64,000 bases of DNA from Ancylobacter dichloromethanicus (lineage in GTDB: Bacteria > Pseudomonadota > Alphaproteobacteria > Rhizobiales > Xanthobacteraceae), in the NCBI RefSeq assembly GCF_018390645.1, contig NZ_JAHBGC010000064.1:1-64000 (forward strand), given 5' to 3'. How positions within the stretch are numbered: the stretch's first letter is position 1; the number at the start of each line of letters is the position of its first letter. Positions 17,964 to 27,072 of the stretch are shown here, piece after piece. The translations under genes and the position numbers were made by a program. The notes beneath the pieces are model-generated. The model was given only the letters and a program-made list of their open reading frames with translations. It did no database searches and was not told the origin of the DNA.

Positions 17964-19297
17964 GCACGGACTCCACAGCAGGCGGAGGGTGTTGCAGCGG
18001 GTGCAGGACCGCAGCACGCCGTCCCGGCTTCGCGCGGCGCGGTGCTGCACACGCCGGTCTCGGGGAGCACCAGGCGCACATCGCGCGCCGCCGCATGATC
18101 GCCGGCGATTTCGGCGATGACGGAGCGCACCTGCTCATAGCCGGTCATCATCAGAAAGGTCGGCGCGCGCCCATAGGATTTCGAGCCGACGATATAGAAG
18201 CCGGCTTCCGGGTGGGCGAGTTCCACCGCGCCGTGCGGCGGCACGGTTCCGCAGGAATGCAGATTGGGGTCGATCAGCGGCGCCAGCGCCAGCGGAGCCT
18301 CGACAATCGGGTCGAGCGCCGCCCGCAATTCGCGGCACAGCGACAGGTCCGGCCGCGAGCCGGTGGCGATGATGATCCGGTCGACCGTGAGGGTCTGCGC
18401 GCGGCCCGCCACGGTCGCCGCGAGGGTCAAGCTGTCGCCCGCGCGTTCGATCCGCCGGGCGGCGAACGGCGCGAGCACCGCAAGGCGGCCGGCCTCTACC
18501 GCCTGCCGCGCCGCGAGCCCGAGGGCGCCGCGCTCGGCCAGCTTGTCATCGAGACCGCCGCCCAGCATCTTCTCCAGCCCGTTGCGGCGCAGGGCCCAGA
18601 TGACGCTCGATCCCGGCGCCTCCTCCTGGAGGCGAAGCAGGTCCAGCACCGCATTGATCGCGGAATGTCCGCTGCCGGCCACCAGAACACGCCGGCCGGC
18701 ATAGTTCGCGCGGGCAGACCCCAGAATATCGGGAATGCCGTAGCCGATGCGGTCCTGCGCCTCGGCCTCTCCGGGAACGGCGAGGCCGTCGACGCCGAGG
18801 GGATTGGGCCGGTGCCAGGTGCCGGAGGCGTCCAGCACGGCGCGGGCTTCGGTGCGCCACTCGGCGCCATCCGCATCGCGCCAGAGGATCTGGAACGGCG
18901 CCTGCGCGCGGCCGGCTGTGGTGAGCTTGTCGAGGCCGGTGCGGGCAATGGCGTGCACCTCGGCACCGCAGTGCAGGTTCGGCGCAAGGGCAGGATGATG
19001 CGCCAGCGGTTCCAGATAGTCGCGGACGATTTCCGCGCCGGTAGGCAGAAGGTCCGGGTCCGGCTCCCGCCAGCCCTGTTCCAGCAGGAGAGCCCGGGCG
19101 GCGGCGTCCACATTGTACTTCCACGGGGTGAAGACACGCACATGCGCCCAGCTGCGCAGCGCCGTGGCAACGGCAGCCCCCCGTTCAAAAATCACCGGGG
19201 TCAGGCCGCGCCTCACTGCATGGGCGGCGGCGGCAAGTCCCACGGGGCCGGCGCCGATAATGGCGACCGGAAGGTCGGTGTCACATGCGGGGCTCAT
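17960..19297 (-). CDS. FAD/NAD(P)-binding flavoprotein of the ars operon with a cysteine-rich tail
   Basis: A 445-residue oxidoreductase of the flavin-monooxygenase / trimethylamine-monooxygenase class. The FAD motif GAGPVG is at residues 15-20, a second dinucleotide motif VAGSGHSAIN near 208, and an ATG-type motif IIIATGSRPD follows. The tail is unusual: Cys417, then CC at 428-429 and CC at 440-441, each pair followed by Gly. Adjacent cysteines bind As(III), so the tail may capture arsenite or act as a redox relay. The start at 19297 has GGAAGGA upstream. Not the same as the broken monooxygenase at 19708-20280. Exact reaction unknown. Confidence 0.75.
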   Translation of the reverse strand: MSPACDTDLPVAIIGAGPVGLAAAAHAVRRGLTPVIFERGAAVATALRSWAHVRVFTPWKYNVDAAARALLLEQGWREPDPDLLPTGAEIVRDYLEPLAHHPALAPNLHCGAEVHAIARTGLDKLTTAGRAQAPFQILWRDADGAEWRTEARAVLDASGTWHRPNPLGVDGLAVPGEAEAQDRIGYGIPDILGSARANYAGRRVLVAGSGHSAINAVLDLLRLQEEAPGSSVIWALRRNGLEKMLGGGLDDKLAERGALGLAARQAVEAGRLAVLAPFAARRIERAGDSLTLAATVAGRAQTLTVDRIIIATGSRPDLSLCRELRAALDPIVEAPLALAPLIDPNLHSCGTVPPHGAVELAHPEAGFYIVGSKSYGRAPTFLMMTGYEQVRSVIAEIAGDHAAARDVRLVLPETGVCSTAPREAGTACCGPAPAATPSACCGVRA

Positions 19298-19338
19298 AGT
19301 CGGTCCTTCCGGCATATTGGACATGCGGGCCAAGGCGA

Positions 19339-19656
19339 TCAGCCGACGGTGGATTCCGCGACGACGTCTTCGGCGTCGGCACAGCATTCATCGGCGAGAT
19401 AACCGATCAGCGCGTGCATGGCGGGATAATGGGCACGGCAGATCAGCGTCGTCGCCTGCCGTTCCTGCGTCACCAACCCGGTGTCGACCAGGCGCTTCAG
19501 ATGATGCGACAGGGTCGAGGCGGCGATGCCGATCCGCTCCTGCAGCCCCCCGACCGCCAGGCCGGAATGACCGGCCCGGACCAGCGTCCGGTAGATCTGC
19601 AGACGGGTCGGATTTCCCAGCGCTTCAAGCTGACGGGAGGCTTGTTCCAACTTCAT
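19339..19656 (-). CDS. arsR: ArsR-family repressor with C-terminal cysteine pair
   Basis: A 105-residue winged-helix repressor; the recognition helix is in AASTLSHHLKRL. The classical CVC arsenic site of E. coli ArsR is absent. Cysteines lie at 73, 91 and 92 (DECC), like the C-terminal As(III) site of Acidithiobacillus-type ArsR proteins. It is first gene of the operon to arsH, and a palindromic site 40 bases upstream is the likely operator, giving autoregulation. Confidence 0.9.
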   Translation of the reverse strand: MKLEQASRQLEALGNPTRLQIYRTLVRAGHSGLAVGGLQERIGIAASTLSHHLKRLVDTGLVTQERQATTLICRAHYPAMHALIGYLADECCADAEDVVAESTVG

Positions 19657-19696
19657 GGAAATAGGTTAGAGGCCGCCAAGCCTCGTGGTCAAGCCA

Positions 19697-19718
19697 TATT
19701 TCGGTATTTATCGAAATA
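19697..19718. promoter_or_regulatory. Operator of the arsR-flavoprotein-MFS-arsH operon
   Basis: TATTTCG (19697-19703) and CGAAATA (19712-19718) form a perfect inverted repeat with an eight-base spacer, in an AT-rich pocket upstream of arsR. Size and spacing match the second ArsR palindrome at 22751-22776. The upstream pseudogene frame runs into it. Confidence 0.7.
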
Positions 19719-20280
19719 GGGTTCGGCCACAGGACCCAGGCGCTTCAACAGGTGGCGTGCGGTCCTCTGCCACCAGGGCATCGACGATCCGGGGAACCAG
19801 CTCACGCGCCATCCGTCCGGCGCCGATCAGCGTGGCGGACGCCGCACCGGTCCAGTTGCCATAACCGGCCAGCCACAGGCGCGGCTGGGCCACCGCGCGC
19901 TGATCGACCACCTCCACCCGCCCATCCGGTTCGACGCAGCCGAGGGACCGCAGATGCGGCGGGCTCGACGGCTTCGACGACACAGGGACGCTCGATCGGG
20001 AAGCCGTAGCGTTGCTCGTAGCGGGCGAGACAGGCGATCACCTCGTCGCGGGCCGGAAAAGCGGCGGCCTCGCCCGCCGGCATCGGCCAGCCGGGCAGCG
20101 AGCTGAAGGCGGCTGGTGAAAACAGGCGCAGCGAGTCCCAGGTGTGAACCCACGCTACGCCCGGCCCCTCGCCGGCACCGAGAACGACGAAGCTCAGCCC
20201 TGCCGGCGCAGATAATAGGCGGTGGCGAGGCCTGCCTGGCCGCCGCCGATGACGACGACATCAAGATCGGTGTCGCTCAC
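19708..20280 (-). pseudogene. Decayed flavin-dependent monooxygenase (ArsO-like) gene
   Basis: The gene begins with GTG overlapping the acr3 stop and reads VVVIGGGQAGLATAYYLRR, an FAD-binding N-terminus, then stops. One lost base restores frame into LSFVVLGAGEGPG and WVHTWDSLRLFSP, and another frame gives SLGCVEPDGRVEVV and WLAGYGNWTGAASATL, the C-terminus of the same class. About half of the expected ~350 residues are missing, so an internal deletion plus frameshifts inactivated it. Its place at the end of the acr3 operon suggests an ArsO-type function once. Confidence 0.75.
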
Positions 20281-21365
20281 GTTGCCGTGCCGGAGGGCGC
20301 CGTGGCGGGGAACCAGCTCCTGCCCAGCCGCAGCGCGACATGCACCAGAAAGATCAGCACCGGCACCTCGACCAGCGGCCCGATGACAGCGGCGAAAGCC
20401 ACCGGGGAGGCAAGGCCGAAGGCGGCGATAGCCACCGCGATCGCCAGCTCGAAATTGTTGCCGGCGGCGGTGAAGGCGATGGCCGTGGTGCGGGGATAGT
20501 CGGCCTCGATCAGCTTGCCCATGGCGAAGCTGACGAGGAACTGGACGATGAAATAGATCGTCAGCGGGACGGCGATGATCACCGCGTCCATCGGCAGGCG
20601 CACGAGATCGCCGCCCTTGAGGCTGAACATGGCGACGATGGTGAACAGGAGCGCGCCGAGCGTGATCGGGCTGATCTTCGGCAGGAACACGTTCGCGTAC
20701 CACTCCGCCCCCTTGCGCGCGATGAGGACGCGGCGAGTGAGGAAGCCGGCGAGGAAGGGGATGCCGAGATAGATCAGCACCGCCTCGGTGATGGTCCAGA
20801 AGCTCACATCGACGACGCTGCCCTCCAGGCCGAAAAGCGGCGGCAGCACGGTGAGGAACAGCCACGCATAGGTGGAGAAGAACAGGATCTGGAAGATCGA
20901 GTTGAACGCCACCAGTCCGGCGACATACTGGTTGTCGCCGCGGGCCAGTTGATTCCACACCAGCACCATGGCGATGCAGCGCGCCAGCCCGATCAGGATC
21001 AGCCCGGTCATGTATTCCGGGTGGTCGCGCAGGAAGATCACGGCGAGCGCGAACATCAGCGTCGGGCCGATCAGCCAGTTCTGCACCAGCGAGAGCACCA
21101 GCACCCGCTTGTCGGCGAACACACTGTGCAGTTCCTCGTACCGCACCTTGGCGAGCGGGGGGTACATCATCAGGATCAGCCCGATGGCGATCGGGAGGTT
21201 GGTGGAGCCGACCGACAGCGTGTTCAGCGCCTCCGGCAGGCCGGTGAACACGGTGCCGAGCACGACGCCGAGCGCCATCGCCGCGAAGATCCACACGGTG
21301 AGATAGCGGTCGAGAAAGGACAGCCGCGAGGCCGGGCGGGGCGCGAGCGCCAGGGTCTGGGACAT
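20277..21365 (-). CDS. acr3: Arsenite efflux permease Acr3
   Basis: A 362-residue, ten-helix inner-membrane As(III) exporter of the BASS/ACR3 family. The essential Cys130 lies in [18 protein letters not shown] and Glu306 in [10 protein letters not shown], both characteristic of ACR3. It lies 18 bases after arsC in the operon arsR-arsC-arsC-acr3 and extrudes the arsenite made by the two reductases. Its stop overlaps the GTG of the broken monooxygenase. Confidence 0.96.
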   Translation of the reverse strand: MSQTLALAPRPASRLSFLDRYLTVWIFAAMALGVVLGTVFTGLPEALNTLSVGSTNLPIAIGLILMMYPPLAKVRYEELHSVFADKRVLVLSLVQNWLIGPTLMFALAVIFLRDHPEYMTGLILIGLARCIAMVLVWNQLARGDNQYVAGLVAFNSIFQILFFSTYAWLFLTVLPPLFGLEGSVVDVSFWTITEAVLIYLGIPFLAGFLTRRVLIARKGAEWYANVFLPKISPITLGALLFTIVAMFSLKGGDLVRLPMDAVIIAVPLTIYFIVQFLVSFAMGKLIEADYPRTTAIAFTAAGNNFELAIAVAIAAFGLASPVAFAAVIGPLVEVPVLIFLVHVALRLGRSWFPATAPSGTAT

Positions 21366-21383
21366 GGGGGCTCCGGTTCTCGT

Positions 21384-21821
21384 TCAGGCGGCGCGGTTGC
21401 CGTGGGTATCGACGACCAACTGGCCATCTTCCTTTCGGAACTCGCCGCGCTGGCGGGTCGGCAGCAGATCGAGCACGGTTTCCGACGGGCGGCACAGCTT
21501 CACGCCGAGCGGGGTGATCACGATCGGGCGGTTGATGAGGATGGGATGGTCCATCATCGCGTCGAGGAGGGCCTCGTCGCCGAGCGCGGGATCGTCGAGG
21601 CCCAGCTCGGCATAGGGCGTCCCCCGCTGACGCAGCAGGGCGCGCACCGGTATTCCCATGCGGGCGATGAGCGACCCCAGTTCCTCGCGGCTCGGCGGCG
21701 TCTTCAGATATTCGACGATCGCCGGCTCGATACCCGCATTGCGGATGAGGCCGAGCACGTTGCGCGAGGTGCCGCAGGCCGGGTTGTGATAGATGGTGAC
21801 GGCGCTCGTCTCGGCGGACAT
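21384..21821 (-). CDS. arsC: Glutaredoxin-coupled arsenate reductase ArsC
   Basis: A 145-residue thioredoxin-fold reductase with catalytic Cys16 in YHNPACGTSRN and the later arsenate-binding region HPILINRPIV (Arg). This is the E. coli-type enzyme that draws electrons from glutathione and glutaredoxin. The GKxGxR-like end is replaced by a ~25-residue tail ending VVDTHGNRAA. It sits ten bases after the unrelated LMW-phosphatase-type arsC, so the operon carries two reductase chemistries. Confidence 0.95.
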   Translation of the reverse strand: MSAETSAVTIYHNPACGTSRNVLGLIRNAGIEPAIVEYLKTPPSREELGSLIARMGIPVRALLRQRGTPYAELGLDDPALGDEALLDAMMDHPILINRPIVITPLGVKLCRPSETVLDLLPTRQRGEFRKEDGQLVVDTHGNRAA

Positions 21822-21831
21822 GGCGCTCTCC

Positions 21832-22374
21832 TCAGGCGACGTCGCGCCGAAGCGGGGTGGCGCCCTCGCTGCGGCCGATCTCGTTGAGCTTCGCGCCCAG
21901 CGTCATGGTGTCGAGACTGCGGATCGGCAGGGCGGCAAAGGCGGTGATGCGGTTCTTGAGGTAGCGGAAGGTGCGCGCGAAGACCGCCTCCTTCTCGATC
22001 TCGGGGCCAACGAAGGCGGCGGGATCCTCGATGCCCCAATGCGCGGTCATCGGCTGGCCCGGCCACACCGGGCAGGTCTCGCCGGCGGCGCCGTCGCAGA
22101 CAGTGAAGACGAAATCCATCACCGGCGCGTCGGCGGCGGCGAACTCGCCCCAGCTCTTCGAGTGCAGGCCCTCGGTCGGGTAGTCGAGGCTGCGCAGCGT
22201 CGTCAGGGTCAGAGGGTTCACCTCGCCCCTGGGCTGGCTGCCGGCGGAGAAGGCGCGGAAACGCCCGTGCCCGTCCTTGGCCAGGATCGATTCGGCCATG
22301 ATCGAGCGGGCGGAATTGCCGGTGCACAGAAACAGGACGTTGTAGACGTGGCCGAGCGGCGTCGTGTCAGACAT
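21832..22374 (-). CDS. arsC: Low-molecular-weight phosphatase-type arsenate reductase ArsC
   Basis: A 180-residue protein with the P-loop CTGNSARS (Cys17, Arg23). Further cysteines Cys93 and Cys101 sit in VCDGAAGETCPVW, the pair used for the disulfide cascade in this ArsC class, probably re-reduced by thioredoxin or glutathione. The start overlaps the arsR stop by eight bases. A close relative forms the C-terminal half of the fusion at 48977. Confidence 0.93.
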   Translation of the reverse strand: MSDTTPLGHVYNVLFLCTGNSARSIMAESILAKDGHGRFRAFSAGSQPRGEVNPLTLTTLRSLDYPTEGLHSKSWGEFAAADAPVMDFVFTVCDGAAGETCPVWPGQPMTAHWGIEDPAAFVGPEIEKEAVFARTFRYLKNRITAFAALPIRSLDTMTLGAKLNEIGRSEGATPLRRDVA

Positions 22375-22753
22375 GGCGCGCCTCCTTGGCGGCGTTGGCT
22401 TCTGCCGGATGAACCCCTGCCGGGCAGCAGGGCTGGAGATCGGCGATCAGCGGGGCACAGATTTCGGGCTTGCCGCCGCAACAGTCCTTCAGGATGAAGG
22501 AAGCCAGATGACGCACCGCTTCGAGCCGCGCGCGGTAGATGATCAGGCGGCTCTGGCGCTCCGCCACGATCAGCCCGGCGCGGGCGAGGATGCCGAGATG
22601 GCTGGAGAGCGTGTTGTGCGGCACGTCCAGCCTTCGCGCGACCTCCCCCGCGGCAAGGCCCTCGGGCTCATGGGCGACGAGCAGGCGGAACACATCGAGC
22701 CGGGTCGATTGCGAGAGCGCCGCGAAGGCGGAAAGAGCTTGATCACTGTCCAT
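22367..22753 (-). CDS. arsR: ArsR-family repressor of the acr3 operon
   Basis: A 128-residue winged-helix repressor with recognition helix VPHNTLSSHLGIL. Cysteines are at 91-92 (KDCCGG), 99 and 109-110 (QPCC), so As(III) sensing would be C-terminal. The start at 22753 was chosen because it opens MDSDQAL; this ATG lies inside the palindromic operator, so bound repressor would block its own ribosome start region as well as transcription. First gene of arsR-arsC-arsC-acr3. Confidence 0.92.
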   Translation of the reverse strand: MDSDQALSAFAALSQSTRLDVFRLLVAHEPEGLAAGEVARRLDVPHNTLSSHLGILARAGLIVAERQSRLIIYRARLEAVRHLASFILKDCCGGKPEICAPLIADLQPCCPAGVHPAEANAAKEARHV

Positions 22754-22776
22754 ATGTCGACGATACACGACATATG
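22751..22776. promoter_or_regulatory. Operator of the arsR-arsC-arsC-acr3 operon
   Basis: CATATGTCG (22751-22759) and CGACATATG (22768-22776) form a perfect nine-base inverted repeat with an eight-base spacer, overlapping the arsR start codon. A strong candidate site for the ArsR encoded beside it. Confidence 0.75.
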
Positions 22777-22811
22777 GAAATAAACAAGGAGAAAGCGCCG
22801 AAATTGGATTT

Positions 22812-23597
<786 letters not shown>

Positions 23598-23599
23598 CG

Positions 23600-24439
23600 C
23601 TACACTTTGAAACGGCGTTCGAGATAGAGCGTGAAACGCTCGATCGGATAGCAGTAGAGGAAGAAGCACAGCATGGCGAAGCCGTAGAGCGGCGCCAGCA
23701 GGTCCGGCCGGCCGCCCTCGGCGGCGTGGACCTGGGAGGTAAGAGTCAGCATCTCGGTCACGCCGACGATGGAGGCCTGGACGGTGGCCATGGTGACCAG
23801 CGAATAGAGGTTCATCCAGGGCGGCAGCATGCGCTTCACGCATTGCGGCAGGATGATCATCCACAAGGTCTGCCGGCGCGAGAAGGCGAGCGATTCCGCC
23901 GCCTCCCATTGCCCGCTCGGCAGCGAGCGCACCGCGCCGCGCACGAGTTCCGCGACATTCGCCATCACCGGCAGCGAAAAGCCGATCACCGCCTTGATCC
24001 AGTCGGGAAACGGTATGGTCGTCCCCGCGACACGGAACTCATAGGGAATGAGGAACATGGCGAAGAACAGCAGCACCAGCCAGGGTGAGTTGCGAAAGAA
24101 CTGGGTGAACACCCAACCGGTCCAGCGGGTGACGGGATTGTGCCCGATCAACACCAGCCCAAGGGCGATGCCGGCTATCGTCCCGAGCAGCATGGCGAGC
24201 ACGGAGATGGTGATGTTGAACAGGAAGCCGGACAGCAGCAGCGGCGACCATTGCAGGATGACCTCGAAGGCCGACCGCGTGCTGGTCCCGCCCTGGGCGA
24301 AGGCCGCGCCGCCGATCAGCGCGACGGCACCGGCAATACCGACGCCATGTATCAGGCGAAGCCTGAGCCGAAACGGCCGAGGCTCCGGGCGCCTGTAGGG
24401 ATGCAGGACGGCGAACGGCACCGATGGGCGTTCCGTCAT
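23600..24439 (-). CDS. Amino-acid ABC transporter permease (second subunit)
   Basis: A 279-residue HisM/GlnP-type permease. An unusually long N-terminal extension (about 60 residues, proline/arginine-rich then one hydrophobic segment) precedes the core. Coupling motif region EAAESLAFSRRQTLWMIILPQ. The ATG at 24439 overlaps the preceding permease stop by four bases (ATGA). It forms the heterodimeric channel with the permease at 24436. Confidence 0.92.
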   Translation of the reverse strand: MTERPSVPFAVLHPYRRPEPRPFRLRLRLIHGVGIAGAVALIGGAAFAQGGTSTRSAFEVILQWSPLLLSGFLFNITISVLAMLLGTIAGIALGLVLIGHNPVTRWTGWVFTQFFRNSPWLVLLFFAMFLIPYEFRVAGTTIPFPDWIKAVIGFSLPVMANVAELVRGAVRSLPSGQWEAAESLAFSRRQTLWMIILPQCVKRMLPPWMNLYSLVTMATVQASIVGVTEMLTLTSQVHAAEGGRPDLLAPLYGFAMLCFFLYCYPIERFTLYLERRFKV

Positions 24440-25194
24440 CGCCCCGCCCCCTGGCCATAACCGGGAATGGCCAGCGCGCGCTCCCAGCGGTGCATGATGA
24501 ACACCAATATGCCGACCAGCACCGTGTAGGTGGCGAGAAGGATCAGCATCATGACCGGCACGTTCTGCGAGTCGGTCCATATCTGCTTGGAGACGTAAAG
24601 CAGTTCGGGCACGGCGATGGCATAGGCCAATGTCGTCGTCTTCACCAGATTGACCAGATTGTTGCTGAGCGCCGGCAGGCACACGCGCAGCGCCAGAGGC
24701 AGCACGACATGGCGATAGATGCCGAGGCGGGTATAGCCGAGCGATTCCGCGGCTTCGACGGTGGTGCGCGGCACCGCCTCGATGCCGGAGCGAAAGATCT
24801 CGACATTGAACGCGCCGGCGAACAGCGAGAGCGAGATGATCGCCCATTCCACATTGTCGATCAGAGGCACGCGCATGCCGTCGGCGTCTTCCACGCGCGG
24901 CAATATCTGCCCCAACCCGAAATAGAAGAAGAAAATCTGCACCAGCGGCGGGGTGTTGCGAAATACCGTCACGAAGCCATTGATGGCGAACCGGAGCAGC
25001 CGGAGCGGCGAACTCTGTGCCCAGGCGCCGGCGACGCCGATGACGAGGCTGGTGAAAATGGTGACGACGCTCAACATGATGGTCATGCCCAGCCCTTCGA
25101 TGAAGCGCTGGCGATCATAGGCGTCGTAGACCACCGTGATGTTTATGCCGGTCGTGTCGTAGAGGGTTCTGAACCACTCCGCGATTGCATCCAT
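24436..25194 (-). CDS. Amino-acid ABC transporter permease (first subunit)
   Basis: A 252-residue permease with five or six membrane segments and the EAA coupling loop VEAAESLGYTRLGIYRHVVLP. FRNTPPLVQIFFFYFGLG is the amino-acid permease signature. About 90 bases after the binding-protein gene, and translationally coupled to the next permease. Confidence 0.93.
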   Translation of the reverse strand: MDAIAEWFRTLYDTTGINITVVYDAYDRQRFIEGLGMTIMLSVVTIFTSLVIGVAGAWAQSSPLRLLRFAINGFVTVFRNTPPLVQIFFFYFGLGQILPRVEDADGMRVPLIDNVEWAIISLSLFAGAFNVEIFRSGIEAVPRTTVEAAESLGYTRLGIYRHVVLPLALRVCLPALSNNLVNLVKTTTLAYAIAVPELLYVSKQIWTDSQNVPVMMLILLATYTVLVGILVFIMHRWERALAIPGYGQGAGR

Positions 25195-25287
25195 ACGTTC
25201 AGGTCTCGCGCTGTAAGGTCACGTGCCGGCCCGGCGCCGACCCGGACGGAAGCATGAGCTTCGCCCGGATCGGCCAAAGCGAAGCGC

Positions 25288-26091
25288 TCAGTTCCCCTTG
25301 TACTTGTCGTGCATGCGCTGGGAATAGGCGGTCGGCGTGATGCCCCACTTGGTCTCTTCCTGAACGATGAAGCCGGTCTTCATCCAGTCGATCGTGGTGT
25401 CGGTCATGAACTTGGCAAAGGCGCCCTCGCCCTGCGCCACGGCCAGCATCCACGGCGCCTCCATGATGCCCGGAAGCGGCATGGCGAAATCGGTGTTCCA
25501 CTCGGTATCGATCAGCTTGCCCTGAACGAAGGTCTGGTCATAGAGATAACCGATGCATTCGCCGCCCTTGAGCGCGAACAGCGGCTTCTCCGAACCGTCG
25601 AAAGCCTTCACTTCGACGCCGTATTTGGCATTGACCGCCTTGTTGTACCAGGCGCCAGACGTGCCGCAGAGCACCTTGCCCTTCAGGTCCTCCCAGCTGG
25701 CGACCTTGGCCTTCTTGGACATCAGCACGTTGACCGAGTCCGAATAATATTGCGGGTCGATGCCCAGAACCGATTTGCGCCGTTCCGGCGTGTCGGACAT
25801 GGTCGCGATCATCAGGTCGATCTTGCCCTGCTGCAGGAACTCGATCCGGTTGGCCGAAATCACCGGAACCAGCTCAAGCTTGACGTCCAGCCGCTTGGCG
25901 ACGTCGGCGGCGAGGTCGGGCTCGATGCCGACGATCGCGCCCGAAGGATCACGGAAGCCGAAAGGCTTGTAATCCGCCTTCACGCCGACAGTAAGGACGC
26001 CCTTCTCCTTGATCTTGGCCAGAACATCGGCAGATGCCGAATGACCGATGCCGAGGAGTATGGCGAGCGTCGCGAGTGCGAACTTGTTCAT
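25288..26091 (-). CDS. Amino-acid ABC transporter periplasmic binding protein
   Basis: A 267-residue family-3 solute-binding protein with a signal peptide at residues 1-21 (MNKFALATLAILLG ... ASA). The mature fold has GVLTVGVKADYKPFGFRD at the start and GIEPDLAADVAKRL as its family signature. First gene of the operon. It probably binds a polar amino acid or a related compound; the ligand cannot be read from the sequence. The start at 26091 is preferred because it gives a clean signal peptide. Confidence 0.92.
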   Translation of the reverse strand: MNKFALATLAILLGIGHSASADVLAKIKEKGVLTVGVKADYKPFGFRDPSGAIVGIEPDLAADVAKRLDVKLELVPVISANRIEFLQQGKIDLMIATMSDTPERRKSVLGIDPQYYSDSVNVLMSKKAKVASWEDLKGKVLCGTSGAWYNKAVNAKYGVEVKAFDGSEKPLFALKGGECIGYLYDQTFVQGKLIDTEWNTDFAMPLPGIMEAPWMLAVAQGEGAFAKFMTDTTIDWMKTGFIVQEETKWGITPTAYSQRMHDKYKGN

Positions 26092-26370
26092 TCCCGGTTT
26101 CCCCATTTGAATGATTCCGGAGGTGCCGTACCCTCCGGGTGCCCATACTATAGCCATGCCGCTCGATTGCACTACCAGATTGGGCGCCATCGGTCTCGAT
26201 GCCCCCGTTTGGGCAAATAGTCTTAGCCGCCGGGCGGCGTGGTGGGCCGCACGCGCCGCGCGCATGACGCTGCCGCCACTTGGCCCACGCCAGCGCTGAT
26301 GGCCGCCGCAAGGCTCGGCAGGACGGTGTGGCTTGGTGGGGCGGCGAGACAGGGGACGGCCAAGACCCGT

Positions 26371-26550
26371 TCAGCGCAGGCGGGCGATGCCGATGCCGTC
26401 GAGCTTGGCGCGGTCCTTTATCGATTCCTCGCTACGCGTCATCGCCTTGGAAATCGCCTTCAGCGCCATGCCCTTCTTGGCCAGCAGCTTCAGCTTTTCC
26501 AGTTCCTCATAGGTCCAGGGCTGGCGATGCCGTTCGAATCGTTCGGCCAT
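26371..26550 (-). CDS. Small helix-turn-helix / SANT-like protein (59 aa)
   Basis: A 59-residue basic protein, MAERFERHRQPWTYEELEKL onward, with two predicted helical blocks: LEKLKLLAKKGMALKAISKAM and TRSEESIKDRAKLDGIGI. The pattern W-T-x-E-E-L ... A-I-S-K-A-M ... E-S-I-K-D-R-A is that of small Myb/SANT- or GcrA-like DNA-binding proteins common in rhizobia. GGAGC precedes the ATG. Isolated and on the same strand as the amino-acid transporter. Function unknown. Confidence 0.65.
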   Translation of the reverse strand: MAERFERHRQPWTYEELEKLKLLAKKGMALKAISKAMTRSEESIKDRAKLDGIGIARLR

Positions 26551-26650
26551 GAGGTGCTCCTGTTTCGCCGGGACACGACCCCGGCCATTCGCGCCATCCT
26601 ATAGCAGGCCCGACGGCGAAATGGTCCGGTGCGGGCGCTATCGCTTTTCT

Positions 26651-26905
26651 TCAGGCGCTCTTCGGCCCGTCTTCCACCTCGACGTCCGGCCGCTCGACGC
26701 CCTGCGCGACCTCCTCGTGCCACCGGCCGCTCTTGTCCTGATAGGCGATGGGCCTGGTTTCGCCGGAGGTGGATTGCCTGGCTGCCGCGGCGCGCGCGGC
26801 GGCGAGCGCGGAATCATGGGTGGGATGGGTCTCCGAGAAGACGTCGCCGAGCTTGTAGGCCCAGCCACCGTCGTGCTCGACGATCTCGTAGCGAATATGG
26901 GTCAT
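26651..26905 (-). CDS. DUF2188-like small protein
   Basis: An 84-residue soluble protein. The layout fits DUF2188: YEIVEHDGGWAYKLGD, then HDSALAAARAAAARQ (helix), then a YQDKSGRWHEE strand pair. The start ATG at 26905 opens MTHIRYEI; the much longer open frame upstream is a high-GC artefact. Function unknown. Confidence 0.7.
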   Translation of the reverse strand: MTHIRYEIVEHDGGWAYKLGDVFSETHPTHDSALAAARAAAARQSTSGETRPIAYQDKSGRWHEEVAQGVERPDVEVEDGPKSA

Positions 26906-27072
26906 GGTCGTCCTCCCGCCACCAACAACAGCCGAGCCCGCAGGGCGGTTCCTCCGGCTCGCCGGCGAGGGTAGCCGAGGCCGTTTTCGCACGGTTGCCG
27001 ATCGCCACGGCCCGGCACCCCGAAGCCGCCACCGAGGGCGACACGGCCCGCGAGGATGTTCGGGCCGCCGGC

